A stretch of 64,000 nt of DNA from Streptomyces typhae (GTDB lineage Bacteria; Actinomycetota; Actinomycetes; Streptomycetales; Streptomycetaceae), in contig NZ_WPNZ01000025.1 of the NCBI RefSeq assembly GCF_009755605.1, positions 62,001 through 126,000 of the forward strand. Direction: 5' to 3'. The position numbers and the translations under genes were made by a program. A model generated the notes under the pieces. It saw nothing but the letters and a program-made list of their open reading frames with translations, was not told where the DNA came from and did not search any database. Below, in pieces: positions 7,293-16,267 of the stretch (position 1 is its first letter; every line of letters starts with the position of its first letter).

Positions 7293-8710
7293 CCCGCACC
7301 CACAGCCCCCGCACCCACAGCCCCCGCACGCACACCCCCCGCCCCCACAGCCCCCGCGGCGGGAAGCTGATGCACCTCGCCGCCCACTTCCCGGGCGCCG
7401 ACAACACCACGGTGTGGACGGACCCGGCCGCCGGGTCCCAGATCGACTTCTCCTCCTTCGAGCATCTGGCCCGCACCGCCGAGCGCGGCCTCTTCGACTA
7501 CTTCTTCCTCGCGGAGGGGCTCAGGCTGCGGGAGCACAAGGGCCGCATCCACGACCTGGACGTCGTCGGCCGCCCCGAGCCGATCACCGTCCTGAACGCC
7601 CTCGCCGCCGTCACCGACCGGCTCGGCCTCGCCGCCACCGTCGACGCCACCTTCAACGAGCCCTACGAACTCGCCCGCAGACTCGCCTCCCTCGACCACC
7701 TCAGCGGGGGCCGCGCCGCCTGGAACGTCGTCACCACGTCGGACGCCTTCACCGGCGAGAACTTCCGGCGCGGCGGCTTCCTGGACCGTGCCGACCGCTG
7801 CACCCGCGCCGCCGAGTTCGTCGCCACCGCCCGCGAGCTGTGGGACACCTGGGCGCCCGCAGGGCCCGACGGGCCCCCCGTGGCGCCGCGGCCGTTCGCG
7901 CACCACGGGCAGCACTTCGACATCGCCGGTGAGTTCGGCGTGGAGCGCTCACCGCAGGGCCACCCCGTGGTGATCCAGGCGGGTGACACGCCCGAGGGCC
8001 GCGAGTTCGCCGCCTCCACCGCCGATGTGGTCTTCACCGGCTGGAGGCCCGGGGGCCACCCCCCGGGAGAGCACAGCACGCGGCACGGCACCCTGGAGGC
8101 GGACCGCGCCCTCTACGCCGACGTGAAGAGCCGGCTCGCGACGTACGGGCGCGCCCCCGACGAGCTGAAGATCATGCCCGGAGTCACCGTCGTCCTCGGC
8201 GACACCGCGGCCGAGGCCCAGGAGCGCGCCGCCGAGATCCGGCGCCTCCAGGTCTCGCCGCAGAACGCGCTCCTCGCCGTGGAACAGGTGTGGGGCGTCG
8301 ACCTGTCCGGACACGACCCCGACGGACCGCTGCCCGCCATCGACCCCGACCCGCACGCCGGCCCGGTCCAGGGCCGGGCCGGGTTCGGCGACCCGCTCGC
8401 CGTCGCCGAGCAGTGGCGGGCCCTGTCCCGGGCCAAGGGCCTGTCCCTGCACCAGACCGTCATCGAGACGACCGCCCGCCAGTCCTTCATCGGCACCCCC
8501 GACGCGGTCGCCGCCGGACTCGCGGAGTTCGTCGCCGCCGACGCCGCCGACGGCTTCGTCCTCGTACCGCACCTGACTCCGGGCGGGCTCGACGAGTTCG
8601 TCGAACGGGTGGTGCCGCTGCTCCAGGAGCGCGGCGTGTTCCGTACGGAATACGCGGGGACGACGCTGCGCTCACACCTCGGGCTGCCCGAGCCCGTACG
8701 GAAAGGCTGA
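7289..8710 (+). CDS. NtaA/SnaA/DszA-type flavin monooxygenase (second)
   Basis: A full-length (446-473 residue) LLM monooxygenase of the nitrilotriacetate/dibenzothiophene-sulfone monooxygenase group. Visible signatures include FDYFFLAEGLRLREH, GLAATVDATFNEPYELAR, LSGGRAAWNVVTTSDA and GGFLDRADRC. The ATGA-overlap start at 7289 adds an N-terminal (RTHSP)n repeat encoded by 15-bp DNA repeats. The conserved protein begins at Met28 (7370), just after a GGCGGGAAG site, so 7370 may be the true start. In Bacillus, related enzymes (YtnJ, YxeK) sit beside amino-acid importers and help degrade S-modified cysteines. The context here is similar, but the substrate cannot be read from sequence. Confidence 0.9.
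   Translation: MTRTHSPRTHSPRTHTPRPHSPRGGKLMHLAAHFPGADNTTVWTDPAAGSQIDFSSFEHLARTAERGLFDYFFLAEGLRLREHKGRIHDLDVVGRPEPITVLNALAAVTDRLGLAATVDATFNEPYELARRLASLDHLSGGRAAWNVVTTSDAFTGENFRRGGFLDRADRCTRAAEFVATARELWDTWAPAGPDGPPVAPRPFAHHGQHFDIAGEFGVERSPQGHPVVIQAGDTPEGREFAASTADVVFTGWRPGGHPPGEHSTRHGTLEADRALYADVKSRLATYGRAPDELKIMPGVTVVLGDTAAEAQERAAEIRRLQVSPQNALLAVEQVWGVDLSGHDPDGPLPAIDPDPHAGPVQGRAGFGDPLAVAEQWRALSRAKGLSLHQTVIETTARQSFIGTPDAVAAGLAEFVAADAADGFVLVPHLTPGGLDEFVERVVPLLQERGVFRTEYAGTTLRSHLGLPEPVRKG
7295..7354 (+). repeat. Four in-frame 15-bp tandem repeats
   Basis: Units begin at 7295, 7310, 7325 and 7340. The first two are identical (CGCACCCACAGCCCC) and the others are slightly changed. They encode RTHSP-like pentapeptides at the extreme N-terminus of the second monooxygenase, if translation starts at 7289. 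The 15-bp period keeps the frame when copy number changes. Confidence 0.75.
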
Positions 8711-8716
8711 ATCACG

Positions 8717-9523
8717 ATGAGTACCACCACCGACGAGGCGCTGCGGGACTTCGCGCTGTGGCACGAGGAGCGCACGGCCACCGTCTCCGCGCCCTACGGC
8801 CCGCTGTCCCTGACCGGCACCCACTGGCTCGCCGACCATCCGGACGGAGAGCTCCCGGGCCTGCCGGGCCGCTGGGCCGACGACGGCGACACCCTCGCCC
8901 TGACGGCCGCCGACGAGGACGGCCTCACCCTGGACGGGCGGCCCGTCACCGGCACCGTGCCGCTGACTCCCGACCCCGGACCCGTCACCGCCGCCCGGCT
9001 CGGGCTGGGCGAGCGGCGCCTCGTCGTGCTGCGCCGCGAAGGGCTCTGGGCGGTGCGCGACTTCAACCCGGACGCCCCGGCGCGCCGCGCCTTCACCGGC
9101 ATCGACGTGACCGGGTACGACCCGCTCTTCGTGACCGGGGGCCGCTTCACGCCGTACGCGGAGCACCGCACCGTACGGGTCGGCAACGCGGACGGGGTGG
9201 AGCGCGGGCTCGGCCTCGGCGGTGAACTCGCCTTCACGCTCGCCGGGCAGGAGCACACCCTTCAGGTGTCCGTGCAGGACGACGGCTCGCTGTGGGCGGT
9301 GTTCGCCGACGCCACCAGCGGCGACACCAGCTACCGCTTCCGCTTCCTGCGGCCCGCCGCGCCCGACGGACAGGGCCGCACCACGGTCGACTTCAACCGC
9401 GCCCTGCTGCCGCCGTGCGCCTTCGCCGACCACTTCATCTGCCCCTTCCCGCCGCCCGGCAACACCCTCGACGCCGGGATCCCCGCCGGGGAACGGAACC
9501 TTTCGCCGTCCCGGGACGTCTGA
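8717..9523 (+). CDS. DUF1684 domain protein
   Basis: A 268-residue soluble protein with no signal peptide, starting 6 bp after the second monooxygenase stop. It has the DUF1684 layout: an N-terminal FALWHEERTATVSAPYGPLS segment and the C-terminal signature DFNRALLPPCAF, then CPFPPPGN and an AGERN end. The Cys pair and Asn residues in this block are the conserved part of the family. The function is unknown. Placement as last gene of the importer/monooxygenase operon suggests it processes or binds the oxidised product; that is inference. Confidence 0.88.
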   Translation: MSTTTDEALRDFALWHEERTATVSAPYGPLSLTGTHWLADHPDGELPGLPGRWADDGDTLALTAADEDGLTLDGRPVTGTVPLTPDPGPVTAARLGLGERRLVVLRREGLWAVRDFNPDAPARRAFTGIDVTGYDPLFVTGGRFTPYAEHRTVRVGNADGVERGLGLGGELAFTLAGQEHTLQVSVQDDGSLWAVFADATSGDTSYRFRFLRPAAPDGQGRTTVDFNRALLPPCAFADHFICPFPPPGNTLDAGIPAGERNLSPSRDV

Positions 9524-9797
9524 CTCTCCAAGCGGCTGACTCCCGGAACGTCCGACAGGACGCCGACGACCCAGAGCCCCGGTGGCGCACCTCAGGGTGT
9601 GGAAACCACCGGGGCCGGTCGGCGTGGATGCGCCCACGCGGCCGAAAGACACCCTTGTGCGGTGCCACGGCCGCCCCAATACTCCCGAGCAGCGCTTGTC
9701 GGAGGCACGGTGCGACCGGAATCCGCCCTGGCTCCGACCGCGCCTCACGGACCCCCACCCACAGGGGTCCCCTGACTTCCCTCGGGAGGAACCAGCA

Positions 9798-10685
9798 GTG
9801 AGGATCAAGCGCACCACCCCCCGCCGACACCTCCGGCCCGTCGCCGTGGCGACCGGGCTCGTGGCCGCGGCCGCGCTCGCCGTGCCCGCCGCCGGCGCCG
9901 ACGAGGCCCGCACCTACAGCAGCGCCGAACTGACCGCCGCCAGTGACGCCGTCCTGAGAGCGGATGTGGCCGGCACCGCCTGGAGCATCGACCCGAAGAC
10001 CGATCAGGTCCTCGTCACCGCTGACAGCACCGTCTCCCGGGCCGAGATCGCGGAGCTGAAGCAGGCCGCGGGCGACAGGGCGGGCGCTCTGCGGATAGAG
10101 CGGACACCCGGCAAGCTCCAGCGGTACATATCCGGCGGCGACGTCACGTACGCGAGCAGTTGGCGCTGCTCCCTCGGCTTCAACGTGCGCAACGGCAGCA
10201 CGTACTACTTCCTCACCGCCGGACACTGCACCGACGGCGCGGGCACCTGGTGGTCGAACTCGGCGAAGACCACCGTGCTCGGCAGCACGCACGGCTCCAG
10301 CTTCCCGACGAACGACTACGGCATCGTGCGGTACACGAACAACTCGGTCACCAAGTCGGGCACCGTCGGCAGTCAGGACATCACCCGCGCCGCCGACGCG
10401 ACCGTCGGGCAGAACGTGACCCGCCGCGGTGCCACCACCGGCACCCACTCCGGCCGCGTCACGGGCCTGAACGCCACGGTGAACTACGGCAGCGGCGACG
10501 TCGTCAGCGGCCTGATCAAGACCACGGTGTGCGCCGAACCCGGCGACAGCGGCGGCCCGCTCTACGCCGGTTCCACGGCGCTCGGTCTGACCTCCGGCGG
10601 CAGCGGCAACTGCTCCTCCGGCGGCACGACGTACTTCCAGCCGGTCACCGAGGCCCTGCGGGCGTACAACGTGAGTGTGTTCTGA
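9798..10685 (+). CDS. sprB: Streptogrisin B-like serine protease precursor
   Basis: A 295-residue prepro-protease of the S1 chymotrypsin-like (S1E) group. The GTG start at 9798 follows GGGAGGA. Residues 1-34 are a signal peptide, about 35-110 a short alpha-lytic-type propeptide, and the mature enzyme starts at ISGGD (residue 111). That leaves 185 residues, matching what I recall of streptogrisin B. The catalytic triad is His143 (TAGHC), Asp173 (NDYGIVR) and Ser251 (GDSGGPL). Text such as RNGSTYYFLTAGHCTDGA closely matches SGPB. Disulfide cysteines flank the His and Ser motifs. It is secreted, self-activating and cleaves after large hydrophobic residues. It is monocistronic with a terminator just downstream. 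Confidence 0.95.
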   Translation: MRIKRTTPRRHLRPVAVATGLVAAAALAVPAAGADEARTYSSAELTAASDAVLRADVAGTAWSIDPKTDQVLVTADSTVSRAEIAELKQAAGDRAGALRIERTPGKLQRYISGGDVTYASSWRCSLGFNVRNGSTYYFLTAGHCTDGAGTWWSNSAKTTVLGSTHGSSFPTNDYGIVRYTNNSVTKSGTVGSQDITRAADATVGQNVTRRGATTGTHSGRVTGLNATVNYGSGDVVSGLIKTTVCAEPGDSGGPLYAGSTALGLTSGGSGNCSSGGTTYFQPVTEALRAYNVSVF

Positions 10686-10742
10686 CCGACCCGCTTGAGC
10701 CGGTGCGACAGCCGGTGCAGTCGGTGAGCTGACCAGTGCGTG

Positions 10743-10771
10743 AGCCCCCGTCCGAGTTCCGGGCGGGGGCT
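10743..10771 (+). terminator. Terminator after the streptogrisin B-like gene
   Basis: AGCCCCCG (10743-10750) pairs with CGGGGGCT (10764-10771) around a 13-nt loop, about 58 bp after the stop codon. Only a short T run follows, as is usual in Streptomyces. Confidence 0.75.
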
Positions 10772-10815
10772 TCCTGTGTGCGCCGCGCCGCGCCATCGAC
10801 CATCGAAATCAAGAC

Positions 10816-10827
10816 AGGACTAGTCCT
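10816..10827. promoter_or_regulatory. Perfect 12-bp palindrome AGGACTAGTCCT
   Basis: A perfect palindrome between the two streptogrisin genes, about 275 bp upstream of the second start codon. It contains an unusual CTAG core. It could be an operator for the second protease gene. The rest of the 10772-11100 interval holds no coding sequence I can support. Confidence 0.35.
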
Positions 10828-11100
10828 CACCCATTGCCGATCACTCCTTGCGCGCGGTGTTTGCATCGGGAACCGACGTGGCGCGACCACGGTGGGTCAA
10901 CAGCCGTGAGCCCTGCGTCCGTTGCCGGGCGGGCGTCCGGAAGCAGCCCTTGTGTGCGACATCGCGCGCAGGGAACAGTGGGCCGGGTCCTGATGGGCAT
11001 GGACGCGGCTTATCCAGCGCCGCAGTCCGTGCGCGTACGCTTTTCGGACCGCCGAGGCCCCCACGCCGGAGCGGTTCGACCCCCCACAGGAGGACGCGAG

Positions 11101-12186
11101 TTGAAGCACCGCCGCATACCCAAGCGCCGTGCCGCCATGGCAGGCGCGGGTGTCGTCGCCCTGATCGGCGCGGCCGTCACCTTCCAGACTGCGAACGCGA
11201 GTGAGAACACCCCCACCCCCAAGCCGGACACGCTCTCCGTCGCGAAGGCCGGAAAGCTCGCCTCCACGCTCGGCAAGGAGCTGGGCGCGGACGCCGCGGG
11301 CACGTACTACGACGCCCAGGCCGAGAACCTCGTCGTGAACGTCCTCGACGAGAACGCCAAGGACGCCGTCGAGTCGGCCGGCGCCAAGGCCAGACTGGTC
11401 GAGAACTCTCTCGCCGAACTCAAGGGCGCCCGGACGGCCCTCACCGACAAGGCCTCGGTGCCCGGCACCTCGTGGGCCACCGACCCGTCGGCCAACAAGG
11501 TCGTCGTCACCGCGGACCGCACCGTCAAGGGCGCGGACCTGAAGAAGCTGACGTCGGTCGTCGAGAGCCTCGGCGGCAAGGCCGAGCTGAGGCACACCAA
11601 GGGGGAGTTCAAGCCCTTCCTCGCCGGTGGCGACGCCATCTACGGCGGCAGCAGCCGCTGCTCGCTGGGCTTCAACGTGGTCAAGGACGGTGCGCCGCAC
11701 TTCCTGACCGCGGGGCACTGCACCGAGGCCGTCACCAGCTGGTCCGACAAGCAGGGCGGCCAGGCCATCGGTGAGAACGCGGGCTCCAGCTTCCCCGACA
11801 ACGACTACGGCATCGTCAAGTACTCCGGCGACACCCCGCACCCGAGCGAGGTGAACCTGTACAACGGCTCCACGCAGAAGATCACCAAGGCGGGCGCGGC
11901 GACCGTCGGCCAGCAGGTGCAGCGCAGCGGTTCCACCACGCAGCTGCACGACGGCAAGGTGACGGGCCTGGACGCCACCGTGAACTACGGCAACGGCGAC
12001 ATCGTCAACGGCCTCATCCAGACCGACGTGTGCGCCGAGCCCGGCGACAGCGGCGGCGCGATGTTCGCGGGCGACACGGCGCTCGGTCTCACGTCCGGCG
12101 GCAGCGGTGACTGCTCCGGCGGCGGCGAGACGTTCTTCCAGCCGGTGCCGGAGGCCCTCGAAGCCTTCGGTGCGGAAATCGGCTGA
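11101..12186 (+). CDS. sprD: Streptogrisin D-like serine protease precursor
   Basis: A 361-residue S1E protease precursor. I chose the TTG at 11101 because AGGAGG lies 9 bp upstream and the Lys/Arg-rich signal peptide begins there. Residues 1-33 are the signal peptide and about 34-173 a long two-part alpha-lytic-type propeptide. The mature enzyme starts at LAGGDAIYGG (about residue 174) and is about 188 residues, as I recall for streptogrisin D. The triad is His206 (TAGHC), Asp235 (NDYGIVK) and Ser317 (GDSGGAM). The stretch SEVNLYNGSTQKITKAG is diagnostic of the D type. It follows the B-like gene but has its own promoter region and terminator, so the pair looks like an old duplication with separate control. 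Confidence 0.94.
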   Translation: MKHRRIPKRRAAMAGAGVVALIGAAVTFQTANASENTPTPKPDTLSVAKAGKLASTLGKELGADAAGTYYDAQAENLVVNVLDENAKDAVESAGAKARLVENSLAELKGARTALTDKASVPGTSWATDPSANKVVVTADRTVKGADLKKLTSVVESLGGKAELRHTKGEFKPFLAGGDAIYGGSSRCSLGFNVVKDGAPHFLTAGHCTEAVTSWSDKQGGQAIGENAGSSFPDNDYGIVKYSGDTPHPSEVNLYNGSTQKITKAGAATVGQQVQRSGSTTQLHDGKVTGLDATVNYGNGDIVNGLIQTDVCAEPGDSGGAMFAGDTALGLTSGGSGDCSGGGETFFQPVPEALEAFGAEIG

Positions 12187-12200
12187 CGCCTGAATTTCGA

Positions 12201-12240
12201 GCGAAGGGCCCCGGAACCTCTCGGTTCCGGGGCCCTTCGC
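12201..12240 (+). terminator. Strong terminator after the streptogrisin D-like gene
   Basis: A perfect 18-bp stem: 12201-12218 pairs with 12223-12240 around the tetraloop TCTC. It begins 15 bp after the stop codon. Confidence 0.92.
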
Positions 12241-12251
12241 AGGTTCTGTGC

Positions 12252-12286
12252 GTGCGCCACCTTGTTAAGCAAGGTCATTGGCGCAC
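12252..12286. promoter_or_regulatory. Long interrupted inverted repeat
   Basis: GTGCGCC-ACCTTG (12252-12264) pairs with CAAGGT (12270-12275) and GGCGCAC (12280-12286) around TTAAG, with a 4-nt bulge (CATT). This gives 13 paired bases. It lies just past the protease terminator and upstream of the oligopeptide importer, so it could be a second terminator or an upstream control element. Confidence 0.5.
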
Positions 12287-12349
12287 TTCTCCTTGCGAGA
12301 TGAGGCTGTGTGGCGTAGATCTCAGGGGGGTGAATTGCCCGGCTTCATT

Positions 12350-12422
12350 CCCCTATGGGGGCCCGCAGTGTTGCACTGCTGTTAAAGCGCGCAGCATTCC
12401 CGAAATGTATCCCCTGGGGGAT
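12350..12422. promoter_or_regulatory. Cluster of inverted repeats upstream of the oligopeptide importer
   Basis: Three small dyads: CCCC-TAT-GGGG (12350-12360), GCAGTG-TTG-CACTGC (12365-12379) and ATCCCC-TG-GGGGAT (12409-12422). The first and last share the CCCC/GGGG half-sites and are about 60 bp apart. The area is relatively AT-rich and ends about 85 bp before the ATG at 12509, a plausible promoter/operator region. Confidence 0.45.
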
Positions 12423-12508
12423 TTGCGAAGGCGTCGGACGGCTGACTCTAATGATCGCGAACCGACGCGGAACACCTCCGCGTCCGTGAGCGATCAGGAG
12501 TTGGCAGC

Positions 12509-13420
12509 ATGTGGGGCACCCTCCGCCGGGACCGGATCGGCCTCGCCGCCCTGGGCGTGGTGACCTGTTTCGTGCTGCTCGCACTCACCGCGCCGCTGCT
12601 CGCCGCGCTCTACGGCAAGAACCCCACCGAGCACTACGGCCAGAACGAGGCGGGTCTGCTCAGCCCGGAGGGCCTGCCCGTACTGCCCAACGGCGGCATG
12701 TCGGGCGACTTCTGGTTCGGCCTCGAACCGGGCCTCGGCCGGGACGTGTTCACCCAGCTCCTGTACGGCATCCGCACCTCGCTGCTCGTCGCGGGCGCCG
12801 CCGTCGCCGTCATCGCGGTCCTCGGGATCGTCCTCGGCGTGACCGTCGGCTATCTGAGCGGCCTCGCCGACCGGGTCTTCACCTTCGTCTGCAACGTGCT
12901 GCTCGCGTTCCCGACGCTGCTGCTCTTCCTCGCGCTGAGCCCCGTCGTGCAGACCCGCTTCGTCGGCCCCGGCGAGAACGAGCCCGCCTGGATGCAGTTC
13001 ACCGTCCTGGTGCTGATCTTCGCCGCCTTCGGCTGGGTGCCGCTCGCGATGGTCCTCAGGACGACCGTGCGCTCCCTGCGCGAGCGCGAGTTCGTCGAGG
13101 CCGCACGGGCCGTGGGCGCCTCGCGTCGCCACATCGTGCTGCGCGAGCTCCTGCCCAACGTGTGGGCGCCCGTCCTCGTACACATCACCATCGCCCTGCC
13201 CGGCGTCGTCACCGCCGAGGCCGCCCTGTCCTTCCTCGGTGTGGGCATCAGCGAACCCGTCCCCGACTGGGGCCGCATGATCGCCCGCGGCTCCGAGGTC
13301 TTCTACGACGACCCGACCTACATGGTCTTCCCCGGCGTGACGATCCTGCTCTTCGTCCTCGCCTTCAATCTGCTCGGCGACTCCGTACGGGACGCGCTCG
13401 ACCCCCGCACCCGCCGCTGA
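12509..13420 (+). CDS. Oligopeptide/dipeptide ABC permease (DppC/OppC type)
   Basis: A 303-residue inner-membrane permease. The ATG at 12509 follows CAGGAG. The N-terminal span ALGVVTCFVLLALTAPLLAA is followed by a DVFTQLLYGIRTSLLVAGAA segment, the classic DppC entry to the transport domain. The EAA loop EFVEAARAVGASRRHIVLRE and the GLG-like SFLGVGISEPVPDWG block are present. The gene order, C-type permease first, then binding protein, B-type permease and ATPase, is unusual for dpp/opp operons. It probably imports peptides released by the flanking secreted proteases. Confidence 0.93.
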   Translation: MWGTLRRDRIGLAALGVVTCFVLLALTAPLLAALYGKNPTEHYGQNEAGLLSPEGLPVLPNGGMSGDFWFGLEPGLGRDVFTQLLYGIRTSLLVAGAAVAVIAVLGIVLGVTVGYLSGLADRVFTFVCNVLLAFPTLLLFLALSPVVQTRFVGPGENEPAWMQFTVLVLIFAAFGWVPLAMVLRTTVRSLREREFVEAARAVGASRRHIVLRELLPNVWAPVLVHITIALPGVVTAEAALSFLGVGISEPVPDWGRMIARGSEVFYDDPTYMVFPGVTILLFVLAFNLLGDSVRDALDPRTRR

Positions 13421-13439
13421 GCCCCGGCGCGCCGGGGCT
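13420..13439 (+). promoter_or_regulatory. Intercistronic palindrome between permease and binding-protein genes
   Basis: AGCCCCGGCG-CGCCGGGGCT is a perfect 20-bp palindrome starting at the last base of the permease stop codon. Such structures often stabilise or attenuate mRNA at gene junctions and could set different levels of permease and binding protein. Confidence 0.5.
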
Positions 13440-13502
13440 GTACCCCTCCGCGTCACCCCCTCCGCACCACCCCAACCCGCACCGTCCGCAATGGAGTTCA
13501 CC

Positions 13503-15275
13503 ATGCCCAGGTTCAGTTCGCGCACCGCGGTCCCCCTCGTCGCCGCCGCCTCCGCCATGCTCGTGCTGTGCTCCTGCTCGGCCGGGGCGGGGTCGAAGAG
13601 CGACGCGGCCGCACCCCGCGAGGAGGCCGACCTGGTCGCCGGGGTGGGCAGCGCCAAGGACAGCGCGGGCCCCGCGCCCGCCGTCGAGGGCGCCCGTGAG
13701 GGCGGCACCATCCGCGTCGCCAACCTGCGGGACTACTCCCACCTGGACCCGGCGAAGATCTACGCGGGCGAGGCGTACAACACCTCGCTCCTGTGGGGCC
13801 GCCAGCTCACCCAGTACCAGGTGACCGACGGCAAGCCCAAGCTCGTCGGCGACCTCGCCACCGACATCGGCAAGGCCTCCGACGGCGGCCGCACCTGGAC
13901 GTACAGGCTCAAGGACGGCATCGCCTGGGAGGACGGCAAGCCGATCACCTCGAAGCACGTCAAGTACGGCATCGAGCGCACCTTCGCGCCCGGCTTCGAG
14001 GTCGGCCCGCCCTACTGGCCGCAGTGGCTCACCGGCAAGTCCGACCTCGCCCAGGCCCGCAAGGTCTACGGCGGCCCGAAGGAGGACGGCGACTTCGACC
14101 GCATCGAGACGCCCGACGACAAGACCGTCGTCTTCCGCTTCCACGAGCCGCAGTCCGACGTGCCGTTCATGGCCGCCCAGTCCTCCTCGTCGCCGGTGCG
14201 CCCCGACAAGGACACCGGCACCCGCTACGACCTCAAGCCGTTCGCGACCGGCCCCTACCGGATCGTCGAGCACCGCCAGAACCGGTCGCTGACCCTGGAG
14301 AAGAACCCGCACTGGAAGGCGGAGACCGACCCGATCCGCCACCAGTACGCCGACAAGTTCGCGTTCACCTTCGAGAAGAAGGAACTCAACACCGCCCAGG
14401 AGATCCTCAACGGGCGCGGCGACGGCGCCGCCACCATCACCACCAAGAACGAGTTCCCGCCCGAGCTGATCGGCGAGGCCGAACGCGACCCGAAGAAGAA
14501 GGACCTGATCGTCGACGGCCGGCGCGGCGCCTTCACCTACCACCTGATCATCCGCAACGACCGCGTCGCCGACCCCGAGGTCCGCAAGGCCGTCCACTAC
14601 CTCTTCCCGCGCCAACAGGCCCGCCAGGCACTCGGCGGTCCGCGCGTCGGTGACATCGCCACCACCTACTCCTCGCCCGCCATCGTCGGCTGGGAGAGCT
14701 ACGACACCTACCCGGTCCGGCCCACCGGTGACATCGAGAAGGCCAAGCGGCACCTGGCCAAGGCCAAGAAGAAGGTCGAGCGCCTCTCGTACGCCTACGA
14801 GTCCAACGCCGTCAACGACCGCATGGCGCAGGTCCTCGTCGACGCCTTCGCCAAGGCGGGCATCGAACTCGTCACCAAGCCGCTGCCGCTGCCCGCGTAC
14901 ACCAACGAGGTCCTGCGCGGCGCCGACCCGAAGTACGACCTGTGGATGTCCGGGTCCTCCGTGGACTGGCCGACCCCGGCCACCGGTGTCCCGTACCGCT
15001 TCGACAGCCGCCGCGACTCCCTCGACAACGACCCGCGCTACCGGAACCCGGCCGTCGACAAGGAACTCGACCGCATCGCGCGGACCGGTGACGCGACGAA
15101 GAAGGCCAAGGAGCTCATCGCCCTGGAGAAGGACACGATCATGAAGGACGTGCCGGTCGTGCCGTTCCTGCACCAGCGCGTCCAGCAGGTGCGCGGCGCG
15201 GACGTCGGCGGCGCCTTCATCCACCCGATCTACGGCACCATCAGCCCCGCCTGGCTGTACCTGAAGAAGTCCTGA
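13503..15275 (+). CDS. Oligopeptide ABC transporter substrate-binding lipoprotein
   Basis: A 590-residue family 5 solute-binding protein. The ATG at 13503 is chosen because the upstream ATGGAG (13491) serves as its ribosome site and the signal peptide begins at MPRFSSRT. The lipobox is LVLC (Cys23) or LCSC (Cys25). The body has typical features: GGTIRVANLRDYSHLDPAK, then TYRLKDGIAWEDGKPITSKHVKYGIERTF-type text, and KPFATGPYRIVEH. It would sit on the outer face of the membrane and deliver peptides to the flanking permeases. It ends 3 bp before the next permease gene. Confidence 0.93.
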   Translation: MPRFSSRTAVPLVAAASAMLVLCSCSAGAGSKSDAAAPREEADLVAGVGSAKDSAGPAPAVEGAREGGTIRVANLRDYSHLDPAKIYAGEAYNTSLLWGRQLTQYQVTDGKPKLVGDLATDIGKASDGGRTWTYRLKDGIAWEDGKPITSKHVKYGIERTFAPGFEVGPPYWPQWLTGKSDLAQARKVYGGPKEDGDFDRIETPDDKTVVFRFHEPQSDVPFMAAQSSSSPVRPDKDTGTRYDLKPFATGPYRIVEHRQNRSLTLEKNPHWKAETDPIRHQYADKFAFTFEKKELNTAQEILNGRGDGAATITTKNEFPPELIGEAERDPKKKDLIVDGRRGAFTYHLIIRNDRVADPEVRKAVHYLFPRQQARQALGGPRVGDIATTYSSPAIVGWESYDTYPVRPTGDIEKAKRHLAKAKKKVERLSYAYESNAVNDRMAQVLVDAFAKAGIELVTKPLPLPAYTNEVLRGADPKYDLWMSGSSVDWPTPATGVPYRFDSRRDSLDNDPRYRNPAVDKELDRIARTGDATKKAKELIALEKDTIMKDVPVVPFLHQRVQQVRGADVGGAFIHPIYGTISPAWLYLKKS

Positions 15276-15278
15276 CCC

Positions 15279-16267
15279 ATGCTCGCCCACGTCATCCGAC
15301 GGGCCGTGCAGGCGGTCGTGGTGCTCCTCGCGATCTCCGCGACCGCCTTCGCGCTCTTCTACGCGGCGCCGTCCGACCCGGCCGTCATCGCCTGCGGCCC
15401 CAAGTGCGACGCCTCCCAGATCGCGGCGGTACGCGACTCCATGGGCCTGGACGAGCCGATCCTCGCCCAGTACGTCGACTATGTACGGGGCCTGTTCGCG
15501 GGCCGCACCATCGCGGACGTCGACGGCACCCCGATCGCCTGCGACGCCCCCTGCCTCGGCTACTCCTACGCCCTGCACGAGCCCGTCCGCGCGGCCATCA
15601 CCAGCCGCTTCCCGGTCACGCTCTCCCTCGCGGCGGGCGCGCTCGCCGTCATCCTCGTCGTCGGTGTCGGCGCGGGCTTCGTGTCCGCGCTGCGCCGCGG
15701 CAAGCCCTCCGACCGCGTCCTGTCCGCCTTCACCCTGGTCGGCGCCAGCGTGCAGATCTACTTCCTCGGCTACGCGCTCCAGTACCTGCTGGTCTACCGG
15801 ACGGGCTGGTTCGCGCTGCCGGGCTACACCCCGCCCGGCGACGACCCGGGCGCCTGGCTCGCGGGTCTGCTGCTTCCCTGGCTCGTGCTCGGCTTCGTCA
15901 ACGCGGCCGTCTTCGCCCGGCTCTCCCGCGCCCAGATGCTGGAGGTCATGCACGAGGGCTATGTCCGCACCGCGCGCGGCAAGGGACTCAGCCCGCTGCG
16001 CGCCCATCTCAAGTACACCGCGCGCGGTGCCGCGGCGCCGCTCGTGCAGCTCCTCGGCCTCGAGGTGGGCGCGCTGCTCGGCGGCGCGTTCATCACCGAG
16101 ACGGTCTTCGGGCTCAGCGGCGTCGGCAAGCTCGCCGTGGACGCCGTCGTCCAGAACGACCTGCCGACCGTCGTCGGGACCGTGCTGCTCGCCGCGTTCT
16201 TCGTCGTGGTCTTCGTCACCGTCGCCGACCTCGTGGTCGCGTGGCTCGATCCGAGGGTGAGGCTCGC

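Noticed and set aside
8672..10796. Long minus-strand frames opposite DUF1684 and the streptogrisin B-like gene
   Set aside because: They lie antisense to confidently identified genes and lack any recognisable domain.
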